A stretch of 64,000 nucleotides of DNA from Tetrastigma voinierianum (GCA_016808115.1 JAEQBH010002182.1:434001-498000); one strand, 5' to 3'; shown: positions 10,074 through 21,024, counted from the stretch's first letter. The notes: generated from the letters alone by a model not told the origin. Program-made: numbers and translations.

Positions 10074-11979
10074 TCAAGGGGATGAGATATTAGAGTCTGA
10101 GAGGAAAAGGATAAGGAAGAGCATGGTGATATATTTTCTTCTTCTTTCATGCCTATGGGAAGGTAGATTCACTGGGTCTAACTTGTAACCAGTTGCAGAA
10201 GGTGTGAACTCAGGAATCTGAACTTGTGGCTTCCTTGATCTACTGTCTTCTCCATTCATGCTAAGTACATACCACTCCATGGATAGGGCAATTTTCTTGA
10301 TCAGCTTATTTTGTCTACGCGATAGGTTCGAGGGGTTCCCTCGAGCTCACCACTAGACCAGTACATCTTGATCGGGTTGTTGTTAGTCGGATCAAGCTAG
10401 TCTAACACTGCTTTTTCACGTAGTTCGGGGGGTGCCTCCATTTCCTTATCCATTTTCTCTATCAGAGTTCTTATTTCCTTATGATGTTCCTTGTATAGAT
10501 ACCCAAAAGCATCTACCTTCTATAGTAAGTTCTTCTCCATGGAATCTTCCCTTTCATTCATTATTTTGATTAGCTCACTATCTCTCCTAAGCTGATCTGA
10601 GAGAAAGGCATCTTCTCTTGCCTTTAGTTCTTCACTCAGCTCTTGTTCTCTTAGTTCCCATCTACTCTTCCACTCCTCATCTCTTTGCTTTAGGGATTCT
10701 TCCAAATTTTGGTCCCTCATTTTCAACTCAGCATCCATATACTCATCCCTGAGTTGCAGTTGGACTTTCAGTTGGTTGTCATTTTCTTCCATTTCTTGCC
10801 TCATGGCTTTTAGTATTTCTAGCACTGTAGCATTGTTACCTAGAGGTTCTGAGCTTTCAACATGCTCTTGGTGGACTTGTCTCACCTCAAGGGATAAGGT
10901 TAAAACTGGGCTCATACTTCTCTGCCTTTGTTGAAGCTCTAGAGCTTCACTCTCAGGCTGTGGTTGCTGTATTTCTTCTGGTTCTTCATCTTCTCTCACA
11001 GCTTCTGCTTCTCTTTCCCTACCTCTGTTCTTAGGCCCTTTTGTTACTTCTGTCAGTGTCTAGGGTGATGTTTTGGGACAGTTTTCTTCTTCCACCTAGT
11101 TTCCTTGAACATCACCCAAGATACAAAGCCTTGAGATCAGTGCTGGTGTGGAATCAGCCCCTTGCAGTCTCCTATGTAATAACTCATAATTGAGTTTTCA
11201 CTAATTTTACCAACATTGAATTTGTAGCCCTTTAGGATGGCATACAACAATACCGCTTCCTTCTCCCTAACTGTACATAGGTGCTTTGAAGGTAGAATGA
11301 ATGAACATAAAAAATAAAACCACACTTCTGCTAATTCAGTCAGTGCTCCTCTGGCGATGGACTCATGTGGGTTTTTTCTGGTGGCATTCCACTTTCCCTT
11401 GCCATCCGTCAGTAAGTCTACAATCTTCTAGAAGTCAAGTACTTCCACCAGTTTCTTGAACTTCGACCCATCCTTCCTCTCAGTAAGATTTTAAGTCTGG
11501 TCAATCTGTTCTCTACTGAAGGATATCCATTTCCCACTAAAGTACATTGTTCTATCCTTCATTCCCACCATATTAGCATAAAAATCCTTCACCACATCTA
11601 CGAACCTAGGAGTTTAGTGCTTGCAGAAAAGATTCCATCCCTTGCTCTTAACAATCTCTTGGAATGGAGAAATGCATTTGCTAAAGCCTCTCTCCCCATT
11701 GAAGTCTCTGTGCTGTAATTTATCCCTCCAAGCGACATAAGCCATATCAGAGACCTAGTCACTAGCTTTTTCTCCACTGCTCTCTACTCTTGCTTCTTCA
11801 TCTCCTCTCTTCCTCTTTCTAGATTCTTCCACTGGTTGCTCAGGTTCTTTGTTTATTTCAGCTCTTTCTTCACCTTGCCCTGTTTATGCCTGAGCGGCTT
11901 GAACTATTTCTTCCTCCCCCTCAACATATTCTTCCATGATTTCGTTGAGGTTTAGAACCAGGTTTGTGGGCTCAGACAT
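10074..11979 (-). pseudogene. Putative plant transposon protein (PTP)-type ORF with C-terminal coiled coil
   Basis: The start ATG is at 11979-11977, reading MSEPTNLVLNLNEIMEEYVE, after a TATA box at 12098. Acidic and KRKR segments follow, then the PTP domain: YVAWRDKLQHRDFNGERGF, DFYANMVGMKDRTM, FSGKWISFSREQI, LTDGKGKWNATRKNP, and from 11325 a frame with REKEAVLLYAILKGYKFNVG. At 10999-10520 lies a 159-codon frame that is highly charged and heptad-like (ELREQELSEELKAREDAFL), a clear coiled-coil candidate. The tail near 10280-10100 (EWYVLSMNGEDSRSRKP) is in yet another frame. At least five stops or shifts break it. Role unknown: such ORFs accompany Athila-like elements and lack polymerase or protease motifs. 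Confidence 0.65.
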
Positions 11980-12097
11980 TATGAAAGATAGATATAGGGA
12001 TCTAGGGTTTCGAAATAGAGTGAGATAAATTTGGTGAGGGAAAGGTGTGGGTGGAAGGTTTATGAGGCAGGTGTCTCTTCATTTTTCAAAAATTTTC

Positions 12098-12105
12098 TAT
12101 TTATA
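12098..12105 (-). promoter_or_regulatory. TATA box upstream of minus-strand PTP ORF
   Basis: Reads TATAAATA (in cctataaatag) on the minus strand, 28 bp past the nearest palindrome and about 120 bp before the ATG at 11979. The leader contains aaaccctag, as in the plus-strand copy at 2239. Confidence 0.65.
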
Positions 12106-12132
12106 GGCCAAGGGTTATTGTGCTTTCATTAA

Positions 12133-12533
12133 TTGTCGCGAAAAAATTTGACCTAGAGTTTATGCCCTTTTTAATATTGTCGACATAAATTTTTCAATTA
12201 ATTTTAGATTAGGGAAATTCTTTGTTGCAACAAAGCAAAAATTGTCGCGACAAAAATTTGTCTATGCTCCAGTTGATTTACGTCGCAACATAAAGAAATC
12301 ATGTCGCGACATGTTTTCTGTTCGTTGCGACATAAAGGAATTATGTTGCGACAAACTTTTTCTTGTTAAATCAAATGTTAGCACCAACTTTGTCCCGACA
12401 GAAACAAAGTGTGTCACGACATAAATTCCTGCGACATAGATAAGGTTTTTATTTTCCTTTGTCATGACAAAAAAATCCATATTTGCAATAAAGTTCAAAT
12501 AGTGTTGTGACATAACTTTGTCTGTCGTGACAG
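12133..12533. repeat. Array of TTGTCGCGACAA / ATGTCGCGACAT palindromes
   Basis: About a dozen dyads with core TCGCGA. Intact cores are at 12242-12254 (TTGTCGCGACAA) and 12301-12312 (ATGTCGCGACAT). Decayed but still symmetric forms are TTGTTGCAACAA at 12222, TTTGTCATGACAAA at 12458 and TCTGTCGTGACAGA at 12521. Others are one-sided, such as cgttgcgaca at 12323. The array lies between the integrase tail and the TATA box of the PTP ORF, the same place as at 1761-2218, but with different flanking bases. Confidence 0.85.
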
Positions 12534-13034
12534 AGTTCTATCCTACCTCAATTTTTGCAAATTTTCATACTTTCAACCATTCAACCCAAATGACATTATG
12601 CAATAAATTCCTTCCACTGAGTTCATACTTGTGAAAACACATGTTATAGAGAACAATCTTAATTTAAGTATGAACAACAAATCTCATTCCTCACTCAATA
12701 TCATTCATCAAGATGCAATAAATGCATCGAGTCATGAGCACAATAAAATGTTTACAATTTTACGCTCTAAATAAATTTACACATCCCCAAACTTCAACTA
12801 TGCATTATCATTAAAGACAAAGTGAGGGAAATGGAAATACTCCCTCTTGTAGAAATTTTCTGCATATTTTAGTTTGAGAAAGTGTGCTTCCTAATAACAT
12901 CCATTTCCAATTTCAGCTTCAATGTTCGTGAAAAATCAGCAAAAACTACTAAATAAAATTTCTAACAACATTAAAACTAGAACTTCAAACACACCAATTT
13001 TAAATAAACCAAATTAACTATGAAAATTAAATTT
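12534..13034 (-). other. Post-pol tail with polypurine-tract-like site
   Basis: Read on the minus strand, the integrase tail ends near 13035 with 'ctagcaaatgggaggcaacc'. Then comes AT-rich sequence and, at about 12796-12781, gttgaagtttggggatgt, a polypurine-like tract. About 250 bp separate it from the palindrome array, the same distance as in the plus-strand copy. Confidence 0.5.
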
Positions 13035-13750
13035 TTGGTTGGGTTGCCTCCCATTTGCTAGGTTCCCAATGTCTTTAGCTGAACATTCGCTGCGGTGTAT
13101 TCATTTTAGCAAAGTTCTATTCTCTCTTCAAAATCTGGATCTAAACTTCACTTATGCTTTCTCCAAGATAATGCTTCAGTCTCTGACCATTGACTTTAAA
13201 TTCACTTCCAGATTCAGCTTTTAGGGTTACTGCTCCAAATGGTGTACTTGTTACCATTGTGTAAGACACTCCATCTTGACTTCAATTTCCCTAGAAATAG
13301 CTTGAGCCTGAAGTTGTATAAGAGGACTTGTTCTCCTGCCTTGAATTCCCTCCTCATAATCTTCTTATCATGCCACTTCTTTGTCTTTCCTTTGTAGATT
13401 ATGGCATTGTCATAAGCTTCATTTCTCAACTCTTCCAGTTCATTCATTTGGAGTAATCTCACATTTCTTGTGACTTGAAAGTCACGGAGGTGATTTCTTA
13501 ATGGGCCACATAGCTTTGTATTCCAGTTGTAAAAGGAGATGAAGGTTTTCCAAATACAATTCTATATGGGGAAATTCCAATGGGAGTTTTGTAAGCAGTT
13601 CTATAAGCCCACAGTGCATCATCTAACTTTATAGACCAATCTTTTCTACTTGTATTCACTGTTTTCTCTAGAATTTTCTTTATCTCCCTATTAGAAATTT
13701 CAGCTTGCCCATTTGACTGAGGGTGATAAGCCAAGTATTGGCACTATTGG
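13035..13750 (-). pseudogene. Athila-like integrase C-terminal remnant
   Basis: Minus-strand pol fragment. From 13734 it reads MAYHPQSNGQAEISNREIKK and DWSIKLDDALWAYRTAYKTP, the integrase catalytic end and host-DNA binding stretch. After a shift comes LEELRNEAYDNAIIYKGKTK and the GKLKSRWS tail near 13290. It is well preserved compared with its neighbours (two frames of about 80 codons). It is cut upstream at about 13750, where chromovirus LTR sequence starts, so reverse transcriptase is absent. Confidence 0.8.
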
Positions 13751-14431
13751 TGTGATCCCATGATATTGAAACCATAGTGATTGGGGGTAGAAAGGCCTGA
13801 CATAGTGCTTTTTTCAATGTTGAAGGGATGTCTCATGGTTTCCAAATATGTGAAATTGTTTACGTGACAGAAACCTTGTCCGAAGACCGCCGACGGTCGG
13901 ATCGCGCGATATTTTAGAGAGAAGTTTCTCTCTCTAAAGAAAATCTCTCAAAAATGGCTACTGGATCCCCAATTTCTTGTTCTCACGTTTTTTTCCTTTT
14001 TCTTTTTGAAGAAGACAAGTCACTATGCTTCTTTTGTTCTTTAGTGACTTGAGCGAATCCTGAAAATAACCCAATTCGTCAGCCGTTTCGAGTTTGACAT
14101 TCGGCACCATCTCGGCCGTCCATTTTCATCATTTCTCTACTCATACCACTTATGTCACATGAGTACTTGTTATATGTGATTTTTTTCGCATCGAAAATCG
14201 TTTTACGGCACCCGAAATGCGATGCCTCGAAAATCGTGTAAATTTTGACTGTCTCGGAATTCGACAAAATTTTACGTGCTGGCTAGATTTCACGAGATGA
14301 TTCCAACGGTGCAATCCGTTTCATCATCCGAGATCTAGAGAATAAATTCCGGATTTTTAACGAAATTAACAACTTTATGTGTCGAATTACGATTTTGCCT
14401 TTTTCAGAAGTGGAATTTATAGATAACTACA
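13751..14431 (-). mobile_element. Tekay-like chromovirus LTR fragment
   Basis: Minus-strand relative of the LTR at 6631-8689. It shares 'cggattgcaccgttggaatc', 'gattttcgatgcgaaaaaaa' and 'tcacatataacaagtactca' in the same order. Its U3 start is at 14431 (TGTAGTTATC on the minus strand), right after the chromodomain gene, as expected for a 3' LTR. Homology fades near 13850, before the Athila integrase junction, so most of the LTR is lost. Confidence 0.7.
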
Positions 14432-14965
14432 TTCTCACTCGCCAAAGGAATTTCGTCGAAATTCTGGACAATCACAATCACTCACATGCATATGCAATGT
14501 GCACTCTACCATGCATGTAAACAGTCATTTAAATCTTAAACGACTAAACCACGTACCTTCATCCCTAAACAAGAAGGGATAGGTGGCCCGCATCGTGTCC
14601 TCGCGCTCCCACGTGGACTCCTCCACTCCATAGTGCCTCCATAGTACCAACACTAGCCTCACGGTTTTGCGTCGCAAAACCTGATCATGGCTATCAACAA
14701 TGCACACTGGTCCTTCCTCGAAGGTCCCATCGGAAGTGTCAACCTCGATACATCCCCGATCCCATGCATGAGATGGATGCGGGTATATTTAGAACATGGG
14801 CAGCTGAAACACCGTGGACACCTGACATGCGGGGCGGCCAGTACCCGACGGTGCGCCCCTACGGTGCCCTATCCTCTCAGTATCTCAAAAGGTCCGATGG
14901 ATCTCGATAGCTTCCCAACTGGCGAACGACCCTCCTCTCTTAGAGGCATCACCTTGAGACATGAT
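14432..14965 (-). pseudogene. Chromovirus pol 3' end with chromodomain
   Basis: The C-terminus of a Tekay-type integrase. Around 14940-14880 is SIGPFEIL, from the 'GPFEI' integrase tail. Then comes a broken HxVFxxSML-like stretch, and at 14707-14525 the chromodomain: IVDSHDQVLRRKTVRL, then LVLWRHYGVEESTWERED and MRATYPFLF. The domain is nearly complete, with conserved W and E positions. Chromodomains of such integrases are thought to steer insertion to particular chromatin. A stop lies near 14880. It borders a Tat reverse-transcriptase fragment at about 14968, probably by recombination or nested insertion. Confidence 0.8.
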
Positions 14966-14967
14966 CT

Positions 14968-15525
14968 CTAACCTCGAACTCTAGAGGTCGACGTCGTATC
15001 CATGTGGCTCTTCTCTGAAGCTGCGTAGTGAGAAAGGCTTATTTGTCGTATCAAACTCACCTTCTCAGAGGTGTCTCTAATCAAATCAGGATACTTTACC
15101 TCTCTGATGAAGCCTACTCTTAGAAGATTGTCCACCTTTATGCAGATAATCGATGGCAATTCGATTAAAAACGCCTCGCTTCACATTTCACCGGGTTTGC
15201 TGGGGATAACATTGATTTGGCGAGAGGTCAGCATCAGGTCAATTCCGGTCATATCTGAGTGATTCCAGGCGAACACGTCTATGTTTCTCAATAATATGTG
15301 TTGTAGCTGCCTTTTTTCCTTGCCGGATAGCAAAGAGCTGACATATGTGAACTTCTCTAGCCCGTCCAACGCCACTGTCTCCAGGGGATCCACGACCAAT
15401 GGATCCTTCTCTTCCGCCCCCGATACGGGCGGTGAAGCGTCGGTTGCTAGCGAGTGTGATCCTATAGAGAGTCTATCACGAGGCTCTTTTTCTCTTCGGT
15501 TCCCGTATGGATAGTTGGTAGTGTT
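14968..15525 (-). pseudogene. Tat/Retand-like reverse transcriptase, N-terminal fragment
   Basis: Minus-strand pol piece. From 15606 a 141-codon frame passes ETVALDGLEKFTYVSSLL and NIDVFAWNHSDMTGID, the conserved lead-in to Tat-lineage reverse transcriptase, and stops after SKPGEM. In another frame, at 15159-15000, it reads KVDNLLRVGFIREVKYPDLI. The catalytic YVDD part is missing: it ends at the junction with the chromovirus fragment. It belongs with the gag and protease at 16020-17900, separated from them by a nested LTR. Confidence 0.75.
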
Positions 15526-15529
15526 TTTA

Positions 15530-16019
15530 CCTGGATCATCTGATCTTCGGGACGTGAACCTGCGAAAAAAGGGAGTCTGGAGGTGGTGTGCCGGCCGCCT
15601 CTCCAATGATTAAGTCATCAAAAGGATGGAGAAGATGAAGAAGAAAGTCTGTGTAGTTAGAATTGCTTACCTTTCCCTCGTGGGGAGTTTCTGTTTTATC
15701 CTTGGATTTCTCCTTGATTCTTGGAAAGATAATATTGCGATTTCGGAGATAGAATCTCTCTTTCCTTACCAAAGACCAATTCTCCTTGATTTTTGGATAG
15801 ATAATATCACGAACTTAGTGATAAAATTTGTCTTTCCTTATCAAAGACCAATTCTCCCTTATTAAGGATTAATGTTTTGAGACGTACTAGATTGGGATAT
15901 TGATAGATCCGTGGATAAATATCCTGTATGAGGTAGGATGGCCGATTAAGGGACTCGGGACTTCAGACGGGATGTAGACCTTCATGTCTGATTAGTTCTC
16001 ATATGGTTTTGATGTAACA
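15530..16019 (-). mobile_element. Nested Tat-family LTR (probably solo)
   Basis: Similar in sequence and direction to the LTR at 18393-19130 (shared 'attaagtca..aaaa', 'ttccttatcaa.gac.a.tt', 'gataga'). It sits in the linker between protease and reverse transcriptase, where no LTR belongs. The minus-strand start is placed at 16019 (TGTTACATCAAAACC); the other end is approximate. Best explained as insertion of a related element followed by LTR-LTR recombination. Confidence 0.5.
15714..15855 (+). repeat. Tandem duplication of 71 bp in LTR
   Basis: Two copies, 15714-15784 and 15785-15855, each beginning ttgatt.ttgga.agataat and ending ccaaagaccaattctcc or close to it, with about a dozen differences. 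Confidence 0.75.
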
Positions 16020-17900
16020 ACCTATTTTGGGCCGTATTGGTGTTTGAATCAGGTAATGGGCCCGTCTGAGTCTTGGGCCCTCTTGAGTAGTGTGTCTTGG
16101 GCCCAAAGCCATGGTCCTCCACAGGGTAGCACTCTTGAGTGCCAGCCAGTATTTGCTTAGAAGGTTGACTTGCCTTGCATTGGTCAAATAACTACCGTCT
16201 GGTGATATGTTGAAGGGACGACCTTCATCGAGTGCAGCCAGGTCTGACCTACTATGACATTATAAGGCCCCAAGTCTTAGATGATTGAGAACAAAACTTA
16301 TTGGGTGACTGGTTTGCTTGTACAGGGATCGTAATGTCTCCCAGTGTCGTGGTTGTTGCGCCATTGAAACTAGAGAGGATTTCTCGGCTGAGTTCAGCAT
16401 TCTTGAGGAAAGCTTTATCTAGTTGAAGGCTGGTATCTGTAACAAGTCTGCCTTGCTGCCAGGATCTACCAGCACCTTGTGCACATCAAAACAACTAATA
16501 CATAGGGTGAGTACAAGTATGGGGCCGTATATCGGCTTGGTTTCTTCATGGCTGCCTCCTGTGTGGATAGCATTTACCTGGGCCTTAACCATGGCCGCTC
16601 TCAAAAGCTTCCTCTGTTGGCGCTTCAATTGATATTGGTCTTGAATGGCCCCGATATATAGTTTATGGCCGTCCCGGTTTTGACGAGGCGGTGTCGCGAG
16701 TTCTGGTCTGTTCTGTGGCGGTTAGCCCCTCGGTCAACTTCCATGACATACCTTCTGAGGTGCCTTACTTTGATTAGTCTTTCCATCATGAACTTTAGGC
16801 TTCAACACCTGTTGGTTTCATGCCCGTGATATCTGTGATAATCGCATCATACAGATGGGTTTCTCTGAGAAGGATTCATTTGGATTGGTGCAGGCCACTT
16901 GAACTCTGGCAAGTCATGAATGAGGGGCAGTAGCCTCTCATATGTGATGTTCATGGGGGTGAATTGCAGGGTTTCCCTCTTTTTCTATGACTGATCACGG
17001 GATCACTTTTGGTTTTTTCTCTGACCTTCCTTGGGCTTAGATGACTTCTTCCCCTCCGGCTTGTTGCTCTTAGCCGGCTTGCTTGTGATCATGACAGTTT
17101 GTGTTGCTACGCGGATGTTATCTTCAAGTGTTGAGTACCTATCTGCTTGCCTATATAATTCTTCCATTGTCGCTGGTGGGTCTAAAGACAGTGAGTGGAA
17201 GAAAGGAGTGGATGGCCAGAAGCTTCTCCTGAAGTTCTGAAGGATTGCATCCATGCTATAAGCCTCCACCTGTTGGACAGCTTGCCCGGACCTTCTTGTG
17301 AAGTCTCGTATGGATTCCTCTTCAGTTATAATAGTTTGCAAAGAGCTAATGTTCCTCTTTTGCCGTAATGAACAAAGATACTGAGAGATGAATGCAGTCC
17401 AAAGCTCGTTGAGGCGAGGTTTATTAATTCTGGCGAGGCTTGTGTGGAACTAGAAGTACAGCGCGGGCGCCATGAGCTAATTCGAGAATACTTTTGCCCA
17501 GCGGCCGGTTATTAGCAGGCGTTCGATTAATCGTGCCTGGTTGTAATGGAGCATGTGATCATAAGGGTCATTAGAGCCATTGAACATGGTAAAAGCTGGC
17601 ATGACAAACCCACGAGGTGGCTTGTAATTAAGAATGTGTTGCCCTAGGGACGAAGAGAGCATGTCATAGAGCCCTCGAATTAGGGGTGTAGGCTGTGCAT
17701 AGAATGTTTGGCCTACACCGAATGTGAGATGCATAGGCGGCATTGGCGGCATCATATCATCGGGTAACACTGATGCGTTTCGAAGGGCTTGAAGCGGTTG
17801 GTTCTACTTCTGGTCGATCTGCTCCTAGCGATGAAAGGCGATCAGCGGCGGCATCGAGGGCGGGCGGTCGCGGGTGCTTCAGCCATAATTGTCCCTTGTG
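16020..17900 (-). pseudogene. Tat/Retand-like gag and protease
   Basis: Minus strand. Gag: from 17770 MLPDDMMPPMPPMHLTFG, then PAFTMFNGSNDPYDHMLHYN; after shifts, from 17341, QTIITEEESIRDFTRRSGQA and PATMEELYRQADRYSTLED, ending in a Lys-rich stretch. Protease: at 16628-16419, RKLLRAAMVKAQVNAIHTGG then VHKVLVDPGSKADLL, with D-P-G-S at the aspartic-protease position (D-T/S-G in active enzymes). The protease tail continues to about 16100 (TLGDITIPV, SYLTNARQVNLL). Many stops; dead copy. Confidence 0.75.
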
Positions 17901-18369
17901 TTGCCTCAAGCGTTCCTTCTTGGTAGAGGACTCGTGGAGGGGGACCTCCCGGAGGACAATTCATCATCTGCTAGGGCGTCACCGTCATCGGAAATAATGG
18001 GCTCTTTTTCGGTATTGCGGATTATTGGACGTTCAACACAATCGCCTTCTCGTACATCCTTTCCAAGTTCAAGGTTTTTTTCTACCTAGGACCGTAAATG
18101 ATCATTCTCACATTGCAAGCGTTTAACACGAGCTTGTAACTCCACATCATCTCTCTTGCTCCTCTGCTTCTCTCACATCTCCACAGCGCCAATGGAGGAA
18201 TGATTTTCGGTGTTTGATGCATCGGATTGTTCGACATTACGGCCTTTAGGTAAGATTGGATCACGAAGGGAGTCGAAAGAGTTTTAGGTAATGGGGTGAG
18301 GGGGAGGAGAGTTTGCTAGAGAATCATTGTAGCCAAGCCCTTGCAACCCATCGTCAAGACTTTTTATTT

Positions 18370-18390
18370 GTTTCCCATAGACGACACCAA
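18370..18390 (-). other. Primer binding site of the Tat element
   Basis: On the minus strand TTGGTGTCGTCTATGGGAAAC, close to the ttggcgccgtctgtgggaa site of Tat/Retand/Ogre elements (tRNA-Arg type as usually assigned), with changes that look like C-to-T and G-to-A. It separates the LTR (higher coordinates) from gag (lower). Confidence 0.75.
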
Positions 18391-18392
18391 TT

Positions 18393-19130
18393 GTTGGGAC
18401 TTTGATCGTCGGATCCCCTGAACGTCAAATTGTAGGGGACTTGATCGTCAGATTCCCTGAGCATTAGTAGCTCAATGTGAACCTGCAAAAAGGCCGTTCG
18501 ACCCTATGTAGTGGGCCGAATTTGCCTCTTCGATCATTAAGTCAGTAAAAAATGTGGAGAGGGAGAAGAGACTAGGCGCAGTTAAGAATTCCCGACCTTC
18601 ACCGATGGGTCACATCAACTTATAGGGTTCGATTCACGAAAATCTCCTCCTTCCTTCTTGGGGTAGGATTTTATCTCCTCATAGTTTAAGGGAAGAAATC
18701 TTCTTTTCCTTATCAACGACTAGTTTTTCCTTATCATGGATTATTTTCCCTTTTCCAGGATTATCTCTCCGAGGAGTGAGGGATTTGGAAGCTAGAAAAT
18801 TCGTTGATAATATCGCTTTTGCGGATTTTCCTCTCCTAGGTGCTTATTCGTAGCATGCTTCCCATATTGGATAGAATTCCCATATGGGGTAGAATGGCCT
18901 ACTTGCTTCCCATATGGGATAAGATGGCCGACTGGCCGACTTGAAGTCCTAGACGGGCCGCCTCGAGCAAGCCTTGGAAGAGTTTGTTCTTGTTTTCCTG
19001 GGCAGCCTCTATAGATTCTCCCGTCTAAGAAGTGTCCGCCTGGTCTTGATGAGGTGAGTGGCATTGAGCCGTTTCACAACACAGGCCTAGCAGGCCCTGG
19101 GGCCCATCAAGTAACGGATCCCAGAGATCA
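18393..19130 (-). mobile_element. Tat/Retand-like 5' LTR
   Basis: Directly precedes the primer site on the minus strand. It contains short tandem repeats 'cccatat.ggatagaat..cc' at 18860-18930 and matches the nested copy at 15530-16019. The outer edge is uncertain; unrelated sequence begins by about 19190. Confidence 0.6.
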
Positions 19131-19189
19131 TGGTACTCACAAAAAGGAGTTAATTAATTAAGTGCATGCATCAACATCTTATATCATTC

Positions 19190-19830
19190 AATGGATTTGA
19201 ATGATAAGGTGGCAAAGTGCATCTGTCTTCTTTTATCAAGGTTCTACAAGTTAAGTATGATTCAAACTTATTAATTCATTGGACATATATGCAACCACTA
19301 ATTAGAGAGAGAAATGTGAGGCATGGCTTGTTGGCCATATATTCGGTGATTCAGATGCTTCACCTGCCTTTTCAGAATATCTTTATATTTATTTGTCACA
19401 TACCACCGCAGAATTCAAAACTAGAACTTGGGAAGGTGGCAACAACACCCACGAGTTGGATAGACCCGGCAACATAAAATTGAGCATTGATATTGCGACT
19501 AAAAGAAATAAAGTGGGCAAAAACATCTTTTCTTTGTTATCAAGATTTATATATACTTGCATGAGTGGTTCAATTCATTTTCCTTGATGTACGTATCAGC
19601 GCTTCTTTTATCCCACTATCATTACTAAAAAGTTTGAACTTTTCCATATCATCAACTAACACTCTCAATCAAGTCGGTGTGAAATGCCATGAACTAATGC
19701 TGAAAGTAGGTTCTCAGCCTCTCTTTTGGACTTCAATAAAAAGATTATCAGATTCCCCAGTCATTTCATCAATCAGCTGGCATCTTTCTCACAGAACCCA
19801 ACTTTGTATTAGAAATAAAGAGAAAAAATA
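19190..19830 (+). repeat. Duplication copy A (non-coding)
   Basis: A 0.64 kb block that recurs, diverged, at 20040-20716 with the same order of landmarks: 'ggcttgttggccatatattc', 'aattcaaa.ctagaacttgg', 'gtgtgaaatgccatgaa', 'caatcag.tg.catctttct'. Short frames inside are not conserved between the copies, so it is probably not coding. The 3' side (about 19840-19900) also matches 25465-25560. Confidence 0.75.
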
Positions 19831-20039
19831 GAAGGAAAAAAAAAGATTCAAAGTAAATTATTTTTATATGTTTCTCCAAACTCATTAACTTACTTTCTTT
19901 AAGTAAGTAAAAAATTAAACAATTTAAAATGTATAAATTCTAACTAATTTTAATTATATTTGATTTTTTGTATGTTTATAGTGAAGGAAAATTACTTTTC
20001 TTAACTTTTTTTTTTCTTAGCTTAGTTATTTTTGATAAT

Positions 20040-20716
20040 CAAACTATTCCCTGATATGATTCAAAATTATTGATTCAATCATTGGACCATATATGCAATT
20101 ATCCTTTTGGCATTCTCTCATCTTAATCATGAAATGTAAGGGAATGGCTTGTTGGCCATATATTCAGCTGATTCCAATCTTCACCCTTTCAAATGGCTTT
20201 TTCCTGGTCAAGAACATGCTACATTTCTCACATGCCAAACAAGAATTCAAATCTAGAACTTGGGGCAGGTGGCAACAGCACTACAATTGGAAGGGCTCCA
20301 GCAACATAAAATAACTACTGTAGCTACATTATTTCAACATCTTCACTAAGGGTTTTTATTAAACTATGGAGAAACATATGGTTCAGCCTTTGCCATTCAA
20401 ATCCACTGAATGAAGGCATTAATGTTGCAACAAAATAATATTTCAAGAGTAATACCTGCAAGAATGATTCAGATTCATTCCCTTGTGATATATGTCAGCT
20501 ATTTTATCCACTTTCATTATTAAAAAGTTTGTACATTTCAAATCATGAGCTAACACTCTCTTTCAAGCTGGTGTGAAATGCCATGAATCAATGATGAAAG
20601 TAAGCACTCAGCCTCTGTTGTGGATTTCAATAAAAATATTAGGAGATTCTCATGCCTTTTCATCAATCAGATGATATCTTTCTTACAGAAACTAAATTTG
20701 TTTTACAAATAGGGAG
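20040..20716 (+). repeat. Duplication copy B, interrupted by copia element
   Basis: Second copy of the block at 19190-19830. Its match runs to 20716, is broken by the copia element, and resumes after that element's 3' LTR at about 25465 (gttcaaagtcaattatttta against gattcaaagtaaattatttt in copy A). This places the copia insertion inside copy B and after the duplication. Confidence 0.75.
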
Positions 20717-21020
20717 GAAAAGTTGTGAGGAAAACCATAAGTCAAAAGTCATTGTTGGTTAATTCAAAAGTTGGTTGTCATTCGTTTATTTCTCTACTTT
20801 TTTTCTAGGCTTGTTTAGTGTTTTGCTAAGTCCCTAGAATGTTAAGATTCCTATGTAATTTCCTATACACAACTTCTATATAAAGCTGTGTCAAGGACCT
20901 TCAAATATAAGAGAAAAAATAAAGAAAAAGAAATCTAGTCCCTTCTCTTCAAAAAGTGCAGCAGCACTTTGTCACTAAAAAACTTCAATAATTCTACTTC
21001 TATCTCTCTATTTTCCAACA
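20717..21020 (+). mobile_element. Ty1/copia 5' LTR
   Basis: Matches the 3' LTR at 25139-25450 from 'ttgtgagg.aaaacc.t.agtc' to the shared end 'tctctctatttt.caaca'. TATA box TATATAAA near 20877-20884. The first 25 or so bases of the LTR (TGTTGGGACTCACTG in the 3' copy) are missing or changed here. Confidence 0.8.
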
Positions 21021-21024
21021 AATT

